This document shows, in pieces, positions 1 through 7,944 of a stretch of DNA of 64,000 bases. The position numbers were made by a program, and so were the translations under genes. The notes beneath the pieces were generated by a model that saw only the letters and a program-made list of their open reading frames with translations, ran no database searches and was not told the origin of the DNA. Positions within the stretch are counted from its first letter, which is position 1. Every line of letters starts with the position of its first letter. The stretch is from JALZKA01 sp963717635 (GTDB taxonomy: Bacteria; Actinomycetota; Thermoleophilia; Solirubrobacterales; 70-9): the NCBI GenBank assembly GCA_963717635.1, contig OY970347.1:1178001-1242000 (forward strand). Direction: 5' to 3'.

Positions 1-2360
1 CATACGTGCTGGAAATGCTTCCGTACCCCTCCGGCGAGCCCCACGTCGGGCACCTGAAGAACTACGCGATCGGCGACGCATTGGCGCATCTGCGCCGCCG
101 CCAGGGCTTTCAGGTGATCCACCCGATGGGCTACGACGGCTTCGGCCTGCCGGCCGAGAACAACGCGATCAAGACGGGCCAACACCCCCGCGACGCCACC
201 TGGGCCTCGATCGAGGAGTTCCGCAAGCAGTTCCGTCGCTGGGGTGTCTCGATCGACTGGACGCGCGAGGTCGCCACCTGCGACCCCTCCTACTACCGCT
301 GGACCCAGTGGATCTTCCTACGCATGTTCGAGCGTGGGCTCGCGTATCGGGCCGAGGCGCCGGTCCAGTGGTGCCCGGTCGATGCGACCGTGCTCGCCAA
401 CGAGCAGGTCATCGACGGGCGCTGCGAGCGCTGCGGCTCGCTGGTCGAGCAGCGCGACCTCGAGCAGTGGTTCTTCCGGATCACCGAATACGCCGATCGC
501 CTGCTGGCCGACTTCGACCTCCTGGAGTCGTGGCCCGAGCACGTGATCACCATGCAGCGCAACTGGATCGGCCGCTCCGAGGGCGCCGAGGTCGTGTTCC
601 GCTGCGAGGAGATCGACCTGGATTTCCCGGTCTTCACGACCCGCCCCGACACGCTGTTCGGCGCGACCTTCTTCGTCCTGGCCCCCGAGCACCCGGACGT
701 CGGACCTCTCGCCGCCGGGACCCCGCGCGAGCAGGAGGTGTCGGAGTACGTCCAGCGAGTCGCGCGCGAGTCGGCCGAGGAGCGTGGCGCCGAGGACCGG
801 GACAAGACCGGGGTGCCGTTGGGACGCACGATCACCAATCCGGTGACCGGCGAGCAGATCCCGATGTTCGTCGCCGACTACGTCCTGATGGAGTACGGGA
901 CCGGGGCGATCATGGCCGTGCCGGCCCACGACGAGCGCGACTTCGACTTCGCCCAGCGGTTCGACCTCCCGATCGTCCAGGTCGTGAGGCCACGAGAAGG
1001 CGACCCCGCGGCGGATCAACCGTTTGTCCAGCATTCCGACGACGAGGTGCTCGTCAACTCGGGCCAGTTCGACGGCATGAGGGCGCCCGACGCCAAGCGC
1101 GCGATCATCGATTGGCTGGGCAACGACGGGCGCGGCGAGCCCGCCGTGAACTACCGCCTGCGCGACTGGCTGCTCTCGCGCCAGCGCTACTGGGGCTGTC
1201 CGATCCCGGTCGTCCACTGCGACGCCTGCGGGATCGTCGCGGTGCCGGACGACCAGCTCCCGGTTGAGCTGCCGGACGTCACGGATTACGCGCCGAAGGG
1301 CAAGAGCCCGCTTGCGGCCGTCGAGGATTGGGTGGCCGTCGAGTGCCCGTCGTGCGGTGGCGCCGGGCGCCGCGAGACCGACACGATGGACACGTTCGTC
1401 GACTCGTCGTGGTACTTCATCCGCTACCTGGACGCTCATAACGAAGAGGCGCCCTGGAGTCCCGAGGCGGTCGACTACTGGATGCCGGTGGACCAGTACA
1501 TCGGCGGCGTCGAGCACGCGATCCTCCACCTGATGTACGCGCGCTTCTTCGTCAAGGCGCTCGCAGACATGGGCCTGATCGGCGTCCAGGAGCCGTTCGC
1601 GAACCTTTTCACCCAGGGCATGATCACCCGCGACGGGGCGAAGATGTCGAAGTCGAAGAACAACACCGTCAGCCCGGCTGAGTACGTCGAGCGCTACGGC
1701 GCCGACGCCATGCGCGCGTACATCTGCTTCATCGGCCCGCCCGAACGCGACGCCGACTGGCTCGACCAGGGGGTCGAGGGCGTCTTTCGTTTCCTCTCGC
1801 GGCTGTGGCGGCTGGGCGACGAGGTCCAGGCGAAGACAGGCCCAGGTACCGCCGAGCCGGCGGACAGCCCTCTCGCTCGCAAAGCCCATTGGGCGATCGA
1901 CAAGGTCACCCGCGATATCGAGCACGGTTTCCAGATGCACACCGCGATCGCCGCGGTGATGGAGCTCGTCAACGACGCCTACAGGCTCAAGGACCAGCTC
2001 TACGGGAGCCCGGGGGGCGAGGCTACCCTGCGCTTCGCCACGGCCACGGCCGCGTCGCTGATCTTCCCGTTCGCTCCCCACCTGGGCGCCGAGGTCTATG
2101 AAACGCTCGAGGGCGAGCGCGTCTGGGAGGTCCCGTGGCCACGGGCCGACCCGACGCTTCTAGCGAGCGACACGGTCACGCTGGTCGTCCAGGTCAACGG
2201 CAAGCGCCGCGATCAGATCGAGGCGAGGGCCGATGCTGCCGAGGATGAGCTGCTCCGGCTCGCGCGGGAAAGCGACCTGGTGCAGCGCCAGATCGACGGC
2301 AAGGAGGTCGTCAAGGAGATAGTCGTCCCGGGCCGCCTCATCAACCTCGTAGTGAGATAG
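1..2360 (+). CDS. leuS: Leucyl-tRNA synthetase, 5' end cut off by the window
   Basis: Class Ia synthetase that charges tRNA-Leu in the cytoplasm. The frame is already open at base 3 (Tyr, then Val-Leu-Glu-Met-Leu-Pro), which matches the interior of the LeuRS N-terminus, so the GTG at 6 is an internal valine and the true start lies upstream of the window. About 785 residues are visible. They carry the HIGH-type motif HVGH near residue 13, a CERCG zinc knuckle near 139, a CP1 editing-domain stretch GTGAIMAVPAHDERDFDFA near 300, and KMSKS near 545, followed by the anticodon-binding domain. The gene ends at TAG 2358-2360. Identification is secure; only the start is missing. Confidence 0.97.
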   Translation, partial: YVLEMLPYPSGEPHVGHLKNYAIGDALAHLRRRQGFQVIHPMGYDGFGLPAENNAIKTGQHPRDATWASIEEFRKQFRRWGVSIDWTREVATCDPSYYRWTQWIFLRMFERGLAYRAEAPVQWCPVDATVLANEQVIDGRCERCGSLVEQRDLEQWFFRITEYADRLLADFDLLESWPEHVITMQRNWIGRSEGAEVVFRCEEIDLDFPVFTTRPDTLFGATFFVLAPEHPDVGPLAAGTPREQEVSEYVQRVARESAEERGAEDRDKTGVPLGRTITNPVTGEQIPMFVADYVLMEYGTGAIMAVPAHDERDFDFAQRFDLPIVQVVRPREGDPAADQPFVQHSDDEVLVNSGQFDGMRAPDAKRAIIDWLGNDGRGEPAVNYRLRDWLLSRQRYWGCPIPVVHCDACGIVAVPDDQLPVELPDVTDYAPKGKSPLAAVEDWVAVECPSCGGAGRRETDTMDTFVDSSWYFIRYLDAHNEEAPWSPEAVDYWMPVDQYIGGVEHAILHLMYARFFVKALADMGLIGVQEPFANLFTQGMITRDGAKMSKSKNNTVSPAEYVERYGADAMRAYICFIGPPERDADWLDQGVEGVFRFLSRLWRLGDEVQAKTGPGTAEPADSPLARKAHWAIDKVTRDIEHGFQMHTAIAAVMELVNDAYRLKDQLYGSPGGEATLRFATATAASLIFPFAPHLGAEVYETLEGERVWEVPWPRADPTLLASDTVTLVVQVNGKRRDQIEARADAAEDELLRLARESDLVQRQIDGKEVVKEIVVPGRLINLVVR

Positions 2361-2364
2361 CTGC

Positions 2365-2370
2365 TACAAC
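2365..2370 (+). promoter_or_regulatory. -10 box of the cupin gene, likely leaderless
   Basis: TACAAC ends 6 bases before the GTG at 2377 and begins 5 bases after the leuS stop. No Shine-Dalgarno sequence is present, so transcription probably starts at the start codon. No convincing -35 is seen. Confidence 0.5.
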
Positions 2371-2376
2371 CCGCGC

Positions 2377-2781
2377 GTGCTGGTCAGACGGTTCGGGGAC
2401 GCGGCGACCATTGACGTCCATCGCCTCCGCTCCCACATCCTCATGGACGCGGGCGAGCTCGGTTCGCGCAACCTCTCGGTCAACTGGATCGAGGTGCCGC
2501 CCGGCGCCTCGGAAGAGCTGCGATCGCACGAGGAGGCTGAGCAGGCCTATGTCGTCGTTCGCGGCAGCGGGACGATGTCGGCCACCGGGGACACCCAGGA
2601 GCTCGCGCCCGGCGACCTGGTGCTGATCCCGCCGGCCACCGATCACTCCGTAGGAAATGACGGCGCGGAGCCGTTGGCGCTGGTCTCGGTCCAGTCCCCG
2701 GGCGTCTCGGCAGACGAGCTGTTCAGCATCCGCCTGGCCAGCCAGGCCGCCGGCTACGACGGCGATTACGAAGACGAGTAG
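2377..2781 (+). CDS. Small cupin-domain protein
   Basis: A 134-residue single-domain cupin of unknown substrate. The first cupin motif is degenerate (RSHEEAEQAYVVVRGSG, residues about 49-65, one His instead of the HxH pair). The second reads PGDLVLIPPATDHSVGN (about 76-92), with the usual G-D, P and His. Metal binding is possible but not certain. The GTG at 2377 is chosen because it sits 6 bases after a -10 box. The gene follows leuS by 16 bases and precedes acyP by 7. It could be a small sugar-binding or regulatory cupin; the sequence does not say which. Confidence 0.8.
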   Translation: MLVRRFGDAATIDVHRLRSHILMDAGELGSRNLSVNWIEVPPGASEELRSHEEAEQAYVVVRGSGTMSATGDTQELAPGDLVLIPPATDHSVGNDGAEPLALVSVQSPGVSADELFSIRLASQAAGYDGDYEDE

Positions 2782-2788
2782 CAGGCGC

Positions 2789-3070
2789 ATGCCGGCCTCA
2801 CCGCTGCGTCGCCGGCGCGTGATCATCCACGGCCGCGTGCAGGGCGTCTTCTTCCGGGACACCCTGCGACGGCGGGCTGAGTCGCGCGGGGTGGCCGGCT
2901 GGGTGTCGAATCGCGGCGACGGCACGGTCGAGGCGGTGTTCGAAGGGCGCGAGGCCGACATCGAGGCCATCCTCGGCTTCTGCCGGCAGGGCCCGGCTCG
3001 CGCCGAGGTCGATCGGGTGGACGTGCGCAGCGAGCCTCCCGAGGGACTCGCGGGCTTCATGATCGAGTGA
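2789..3070 (+). CDS. acyP: Acylphosphatase
   Basis: Small cytoplasmic enzyme (93 residues, usual length for the family) that hydrolyses acyl phosphates. The signature GRVQGVFFR supplies the phosphate loop and catalytic Arg. GWVSNRGDGTVEAVFEG supplies the catalytic Asn. The frame is open further upstream, but the ATG at 2789, 7 bases after the cupin stop, gives the normal family length and removes a low-complexity extension. An arginine-rich N-terminus (MPASPLRRRRV) precedes the domain. Probably co-transcribed with the cupin gene. Confidence 0.9.
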   Translation: MPASPLRRRRVIIHGRVQGVFFRDTLRRRAESRGVAGWVSNRGDGTVEAVFEGREADIEAILGFCRQGPARAEVDRVDVRSEPPEGLAGFMIE

Positions 3071-3192
3071 GGCGGAGTCCGAAGGACGGAGCCGAGCCCC
3101 GCCGTCGTTGAGGCGGCTAGTTTGACTCTTCCGGCACGACTTCGGTCGCGGCCGACCGACATCGGCGCGGGCTTCGCGGGCACCCTGGTCCC

Positions 3193-3816
3193 GTGCCTGA
3201 GATGAGCCGAGCGCAGCTGGCCGTCTACGCGGCGCTGGCCGTGGTCGCGCTGATGCTGGGCGCTCGCTGGATTCGTGCGGGCGAGCCCCCGGGGTCGCCT
3301 GGCGAGGCAATCGCCTTCGGCGGCAGCCGGTCCGGCGATCAGACCGAGGCCGGCGTGGAGTTCGACGCCTCCGGCGAGGACGTGGTGGTCCACGTCGCGG
3401 GGGCCGTGCATGACCCGGGCGTCTACAGGTTGCCGACCGGGTCCCGTGTGACGGACGCGATCAAGCGAGCCGGGGGCACGACCGGCAGCGCCGCTGTCGA
3501 CGTCATCAACCTCGCGGCCCGGCTTGCCGACGGACAACAGATACAAATACCCACCGGCGTACAAGCCGCCGGCGGGGGCGGCTCAGGTGCGACCACCATG
3601 GGCGCCGGTATTGGTCTCGACGACGGGCCGATCAGCCTTGGTAGCGCCACCGTCGAGAAGCTCGACACGATCGAGGGCATCGGGCCGGTCACCGCCGCCG
3701 GGATCATCGCGTTCCGCGACGAGCGCGGAGGCGTCGCATCCGTCGACGAGCTCGACGAGATCAGCGGCATCGGCCCGGCGACGATGGAGGCCCTGAGGGC
3801 GCGCCTGCAGCCGTGA
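3193..3816 (+). CDS. comEA: ComEA-family DNA-binding competence protein
   Basis: Membrane-anchored DNA receptor for transformation-type uptake. An N-terminal membrane helix (about residues 8-26) is followed by a linker, an SLBB domain (VVVHVAGAVHDPGVYRLP, about 63-80) and a C-terminal pair of helix-hairpin-helix motifs (LDTIEGIGPVTAAGIIAF and LDEISGIGPATMEALRA). At 207 residues it has the usual length and order for actinobacterial ComEA. The GTG at 3193 is chosen; an ATG three codons later is possible. The stop overlaps the comEC start by 4 bases (GTGA), so the two are coupled. The 122-base gap upstream holds a TTGACT at 3122 but no clear -10. Confidence 0.92.
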   Translation: MPEMSRAQLAVYAALAVVALMLGARWIRAGEPPGSPGEAIAFGGSRSGDQTEAGVEFDASGEDVVVHVAGAVHDPGVYRLPTGSRVTDAIKRAGGTTGSAAVDVINLAARLADGQQIQIPTGVQAAGGGGSGATTMGAGIGLDDGPISLGSATVEKLDTIEGIGPVTAAGIIAFRDERGGVASVDELDEISGIGPATMEALRARLQP

Positions 3817-6116
3817 CCGCCGGCGTCGGCCTGGCCTGGCGCTTCGCCGCGCTCGGCGGGCTCGGCGCCGGGCTCGCCCTGGCTCCCGCAGCGGCGCCAG
3901 TTGCGATGCCGCTGCCGGTGTTGGCCGCCGTCGCCGGATCGCTGGTCGTCGTTCGCCGGCGCTGTGGCGGATCGCTGCCCTGGCTGTTGCTGGTGGCGGC
4001 CGTCGCGGCACTCGCCGGGCTGGCCGCGGGCGTCGCACGGCTCGGCGCGATCGACGCCTCAGCGCTCGAGCCGTCCGACGGCGCCCGGGTCGATGCACGT
4101 GGGACCGTCGACTCGACGCCGCGCACCTCGAACGGGATCACGCGGTTCGCGCTCGAAGTCGCCGGCCGTCGCATCGGTGTCGAGACCAGGGCGAGCGCAA
4201 CCGGCATCGACGAGGGCCGCGTCGTGCGCGTCCGGGGCGCCGTGCGGCTGCCGGCCCCGTGGGAGGCCGGGATGCTGGCCCGCCAGGGCGCCACCCGCGT
4301 GATCGCGGCGGAGCACGTGCGGCCCACGGGCGAGGTGCGCAGCGGCCTGCGCGGGGGGCTCGACGCGATCCGGCGACGAGCCGAAGCGGCGCTGGAGCGC
4401 GGCACACCCGAGCTCTCGGCGGCATTGCTCCGAGGGTTTGTCCTCGGCCAGGACGACCGCATCCCCGAACCCGTGCGCGACGAGTTTCGCCGGTCCGGGC
4501 TGGCGCACGTGCTGGCCGTCAGCGGCCAGAACGTGATGCTGCTGGCGTTGCTGGCGACGCCGATCCTGGCGCTGGCGGGGGTCCCGCTCCGGGCGCGGCT
4601 CCTCGCGCTGGTTGCGCTCGTCGCTCTCTACGTGCCGGTTGCCGGAGCGGGGCCATCGATCCAGCGCGCCGGCGTGATGGGAGCGGCGGGCCTGGTGGCG
4701 GCCCTTGCGGGCAGGCCGCGCGCGCGCTGGTACGCGCTCCTGCTCGCGGTCGCAGTCACGCTCGGCCTCGACCCGCGGGCGACGGGCGACGTCGGATGGC
4801 AGCTCAGCTTCGCTGCCGTCGCCGGGCTCCTCGTCCTCGCGGCACCCCTGTCGCGGCTGCTCATCGGACCGGCCCCTGTGCGCCTTGGCCGGCGCCTGCT
4901 GGCCGAAGGAGCCGCAATGACGCTGGCCGCCACCCTGGCGACGGCTCCGCTCGCGGCGCACCACTTCGGAGTGGTGTCGCTGACCGCGATTCCCGCGAAC
5001 CTGGTCGCGCTGCCGGCGGTGGCGCCCGCCATGTGGCTTGGCATGCTGGCTGGGGCGCTGGGCCAGGTGCCCGCCGCACCGGCGGAGCCGCTGACCGCTC
5101 TGGGCGGCCTCTGCGCGGGGTTCATCGGCTGGGTCGCCCACCTGTTCGGCGGCGATCGCGCCCAGCTCGAGGTTCCCGAGCTCGGGCTGGGCCCCACGAG
5201 CGTGATCGCGCTCGGATCGCTGCTCGCCGCTCGCATCGGTTGCCTGGCGCTCGAGCGCCGATCCGCTCTGCGCCCGCACTGGCGCCGCCGGGTGCCACGC
5301 CCACTGCTCGCCGCGGCCGGGATCGCGATCCTCGTCGTCCTCGCAACGGCGTCCGGGGGACATCCCGGCCGAGCCGGCTACGAGGGGGTGCCGCCCGCGC
5401 TGGTCGTCCGCTTTCTCGACGTCGGCCAGGGCGACTCGATCCTGCTCGAGCCCCGGGGCGCGCTGCCGGTCATGATCGACGCCGGGCCGGCCGGAGGCGC
5501 CACCGTGAACCGCCTGGAGGAGCTCGAGATCGACCGGCTCGGCGCGCTCGCGATCACCCACGACGATCTCGATCACAGCGGCGCCTTGCCGGAGATCCTC
5601 GAAGCGACCGAGGTCGAGCGCCTGGTCTTCGGGGGCCACGGCGGTCCCGCTGTTTGCGACCTGGCCTCCTGCCCGCGCAGCCGAGCGGTCGGCGCCGGAG
5701 AAACGATCAGGAGCGGCCGCCTGCGGCTCGACGTCCTCTGGCCGCCAGCCGGTGGGCGTCCGGGCGGCGCCGTTTTGGATCCGAACGCTCGCTCGCTCGT
5801 CCTGCGCGCGCGCCTCGGCGAGTTCGAAGCACTCCTCACCGGCGACGCCGAGGCCGACCTGGCGCCCGTCGACCCAGGACCGGTCGACCTGCTCAAGGTG
5901 GCCCATCACGGAAGCGCGGACCCCGGGCTGCCCGGGCTGCTGGCGCGGTCGTCCCCGCGGCTCGCCGTGATCTCGGTCGGAAGCGACAACGGCTATGGCC
6001 ATCCTGCTCCCGAAACGCTCACCGCACTGGCCGCCGGCGGAGTTCCGCTTCAGCGCACGGACAGCGGAGGCGAGGTGGTGATCGAGGTTCGGGGTGACGG
6101 CTGGACCGTTGGGTAG
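3813..6116 (+). CDS. comEC: ComEC/Rec2 DNA-uptake channel
   Basis: Polytopic inner-membrane protein of 767 residues forming the channel for incoming single-stranded DNA. An N-terminal hydrophobic DUF4131-like section is followed by the competence domain with many membrane helices (about residues 200-460; GLAHVLAVSGQNVMLLALL near 230). A C-terminal metallo-beta-lactamase-fold domain begins at VRFLDVGQGDSILL near 530, with THDDLDHSG and a later LLKVAHHGS. The HxxxDH core reads HDDLDH, so metal binding is plausible. GTG start overlaps comEA. Together with comEA this suggests competence, but no pilus genes are in the window. Confidence 0.94.
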   Translation: MTAGVGLAWRFAALGGLGAGLALAPAAAPVAMPLPVLAAVAGSLVVVRRRCGGSLPWLLLVAAVAALAGLAAGVARLGAIDASALEPSDGARVDARGTVDSTPRTSNGITRFALEVAGRRIGVETRASATGIDEGRVVRVRGAVRLPAPWEAGMLARQGATRVIAAEHVRPTGEVRSGLRGGLDAIRRRAEAALERGTPELSAALLRGFVLGQDDRIPEPVRDEFRRSGLAHVLAVSGQNVMLLALLATPILALAGVPLRARLLALVALVALYVPVAGAGPSIQRAGVMGAAGLVAALAGRPRARWYALLLAVAVTLGLDPRATGDVGWQLSFAAVAGLLVLAAPLSRLLIGPAPVRLGRRLLAEGAAMTLAATLATAPLAAHHFGVVSLTAIPANLVALPAVAPAMWLGMLAGALGQVPAAPAEPLTALGGLCAGFIGWVAHLFGGDRAQLEVPELGLGPTSVIALGSLLAARIGCLALERRSALRPHWRRRVPRPLLAAAGIAILVVLATASGGHPGRAGYEGVPPALVVRFLDVGQGDSILLEPRGALPVMIDAGPAGGATVNRLEELEIDRLGALAITHDDLDHSGALPEILEATEVERLVFGGHGGPAVCDLASCPRSRAVGAGETIRSGRLRLDVLWPPAGGRPGGAVLDPNARSLVLRARLGEFEALLTGDAEADLAPVDPGPVDLLKVAHHGSADPGLPGLLARSSPRLAVISVGSDNGYGHPAPETLTALAAGGVPLQRTDSGGEVVIEVRGDGWTVG

Positions 6117-6149
6117 GGTCTCGCCGACCCGCCAGCCAGAGGAGAGTTC

Positions 6150-6578
6150 ATGCCAAGCGACGTCCCGAGTCCGCAGTCACCGCCCCCGCCTGCACCGCCC
6201 GCCTCGGGCGATCCGGGCAAGGCGAGTGGCGGCATGCGCGCGCTCGGGCTGCTGCTCGCCCTGGTGCTCGCGTTCGCCGCGGCGGTGATGATCCTGGTCG
6301 CGATCGACATCGGGGATACCTCGACCTGCGAGGACTTCGTGTCGGACGTCGCCTCCGGCGAGGTCACGCTGAGCCTCGACGACGAGTGCTTCGACGGGTC
6401 CTCGGCTCAGAAGGCGATCAGCGTCGTTCTCGCGTGGGCAAGCGGGATCGTCGGCGCGGTGGCCGTGCTGATCGCGTTGATGTTCGCCTTCACCGGGACC
6501 AGGGGCGGGACGCTCGCTCGGGTTGCCGGAGCGGCGGTCGTCCTCGGCGCGCTCTCGATCGTGATCGGAAGCATCTAG
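6150..6578 (+). CDS. Small membrane protein, function unknown
   Basis: A 142-residue protein. The first 30 residues are rich in Pro/Ser, then comes a membrane helix (about 33-52), an extracytoplasmic segment with two cysteines (STCEDF and DECFDG) that could form a disulfide, then two more hydrophobic helices (about 93-112 and 121-140). A good ribosome binding site AGAGGAG (6138-6144) decides the ATG at 6150. It lies between comEC and holA. I do not recognise a family. Confidence 0.75.
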   Translation: MPSDVPSPQSPPPPAPPASGDPGKASGGMRALGLLLALVLAFAAAVMILVAIDIGDTSTCEDFVSDVASGEVTLSLDDECFDGSSAQKAISVVLAWASGIVGAVAVLIALMFAFTGTRGGTLARVAGAAVVLGALSIVIGSI

Positions 6579-6581
6579 GGA

Positions 6582-7577
6582 GTGACGCCGCCGCCCGAGC
6601 TGGCTCCCGTCTATCTGCTGGCGGGCGACGACCAGGCGAAGCTGGACGCTGCGCTGACCGCCCTGCGCGCACGCGCGGAGCGCGAGGGCGGAGCGGGCGC
6701 GCTCGAGTCGTTTTCAACCGACGGTCCGCCCGACGCGGACGGCCTTCTGGCCGCGGTGCCGGCGCTGTCGCTGACAGCCAGCCGCCGTTACCTGCTCGCC
6801 GACGGAGTCGAGCGCTGGAACGCGGCGCAGGTGAAGCCCGTGATCACGGCGATCGGCTCGTTGCCACCGGATCTGACGGTCGTGCTCGTCGCGCGCGAGG
6901 CGCCGCCGAAGGTCAAGGCGCCCAAGGGCTTGGCCGAGGCGGTCGAGGCGGGCGGCGGCGAGGTGCGTCGCTACCAGGCGCCGCGGGTGCGCGATCTGCC
7001 GGGGCGGCTGGTGGCCGACGCCGAGCGGCGGGGCTTGCGCCTCGAGCCGGAGGCTGCGCAACTGCTGGTCGAGCGCCTCGGCGAATCGACCACGCGGCTC
7101 CAGACCGAGCTGGACCGGCTGGCGTTGTGGGCGGGCGAAGGGGGGGCGGTGACAGCCGACGACCTCGAGGCGATGATCGCCGACACCTCCGAGGAGGTCG
7201 TTTGGGCGCTGTCCGATGCCCTGGTGGACCGGGACCGTGCCGGGGCGGCCGCGGCTGCCGCCCGACTCACGTCCCAGGGTGAGTCGGTGACGCCTCTGGT
7301 CTACCAGGCGGCAAAACGCCTGCGCGAGGCACGGCTGGCGGTTGCCGGCCTCGAGGCCGGGCGCTCGGCGAAGGACCTGGAGAGCTCGCTGCCCATGCAC
7401 CCCTATGCCGCGAAGATGCTGCTGCGGCGCGTCGGCAACACCAGTCAGGGTGCCCTGCGGGCCGCCACCTGCGCGATCGCCGACCTCGAGTGGTGGACTC
7501 GCGGCGGCTCCGACTACCCGGACGACGTTGCGTTGGCGCTGGCGGTGGCGCGCGCCAGCGGCGCGCGCGCCGGGTGA
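6582..7577 (+). CDS. holA: DNA polymerase III, delta subunit
   Basis: Clamp-loader subunit (331 residues) that opens the sliding clamp. The N-terminal PVYLLAGDDQAKLDAALTAL, the central APPKVKAPKGL-type AAA region and the C-terminal RLREARLAVAGLEAG / HPYAAKMLLRR helical collar (family pattern HPF.AKKL) match HolA. Its position next to comEC and rpsT is the classical bacterial arrangement (comEC-holA-rpsT), which supports the call. GTG start, 3 bases after the preceding stop. The 3' end is 8 bases from convergent rpsT. Confidence 0.92.
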   Translation: MTPPPELAPVYLLAGDDQAKLDAALTALRARAEREGGAGALESFSTDGPPDADGLLAAVPALSLTASRRYLLADGVERWNAAQVKPVITAIGSLPPDLTVVLVAREAPPKVKAPKGLAEAVEAGGGEVRRYQAPRVRDLPGRLVADAERRGLRLEPEAAQLLVERLGESTTRLQTELDRLALWAGEGGAVTADDLEAMIADTSEEVVWALSDALVDRDRAGAAAAAARLTSQGESVTPLVYQAAKRLREARLAVAGLEAGRSAKDLESSLPMHPYAAKMLLRRVGNTSQGALRAATCAIADLEWWTRGGSDYPDDVALALAVARASGARAG

Positions 7578-7585
7578 CGACGCAC

Positions 7586-7852
7586 CTACGAGGAAGCGGA
7601 GGCGCGGACTCGGGCGGCGCGCGCCTTCTTGCGGGCACCGTTTCGGGGGTGGAGCGCGCCCTTCTGAACGGCCTTGTCGATCTTGGAGATGAGCGTGCGG
7701 TGCTCGGCGTCGGCGGTAGCGGCATCGCCTCCGGCGGCGGCGGTCTCGAGGCGCTTGAAGTGGGTCTTGACGGCGCTCTTGAACAGGCGATTCTCGTCGT
7801 GCTCGCGCAGCGACCGAGCGTTCCGCTTTCTTTGTGAGGCGATGTTGGCCAT
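7586..7852 (-). CDS. rpsT: 30S ribosomal protein S20
   Basis: An 88-residue basic protein binding 16S rRNA. MANIASQRKRNARSLREHDENR, then FKSAVKTHFKRLE, ISKIDKAVQKGALHPRNGARKK is the canonical S20 pattern (family: K.asQiKR..t...r..rN, hkNkAaRkKSRL). The last third is conserved and ends in an alanine/arginine tail. It runs against holA and away from murJ. Confidence 0.95.
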   Translation of the reverse strand: MANIASQRKRNARSLREHDENRLFKSAVKTHFKRLETAAAGGDAATADAEHRTLISKIDKAVQKGALHPRNGARKKARAARVRASASS

Positions 7853-7865
7853 TTCGCGAGCGCGG

Positions 7866-7871
7866 ATGATA
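7866..7871 (-). promoter_or_regulatory. -10 box of rpsT
   Basis: On the minus strand TATCAT lies 13 bases before the rpsT ATG at 7852, which allows a 5' leader of about six bases. It is back to back with the murJ leader ORF that begins at 7884. Confidence 0.4.
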
Positions 7872-7883
7872 GCCAGGTATCCG

Positions 7884-7925
7884 ATGAGCGACTCTCTCGC
7901 GAAACGAGCTTGGCCCCCCTGGTAA
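7884..7925 (+). CDS. 13-codon leader ORF MSDSLAKRAWPPW upstream of murJ
   Basis: ATG to TAA encodes MSDSLAKRAWPPW. The ORF lies 19 bases before the murJ start. A near-identical ORF (MSDSVAKLRWPPW) precedes the membrane-protein gene at 46159. Differences between the two are ATG/GTG at the start, Leu/Val, two changed internal residues and one silent Pro codon, while the WPPW-stop end is identical; that is what selection on a peptide would leave. Pro-Pro-Trp is known to slow ribosomes that lack EF-P help. The six-C run (7914-7919) can pair with GGG just after the stop (7926-7928). Role as a translation-sensing leader is inference. Confidence 0.6.
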   Translation: MSDSLAKRAWPPW

Positions 7926-7944
7926 GGGCGTATTTCAGTACTTC

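Noticed and set aside
318..2081. 587-codon minus-strand ORF
   Set aside because: Antisense shadow of leuS; GC-rich codon bias keeps antisense frames open.
4059..6002. 647-codon minus-strand ORF
   Set aside because: Antisense to comEC, which has full domain support.
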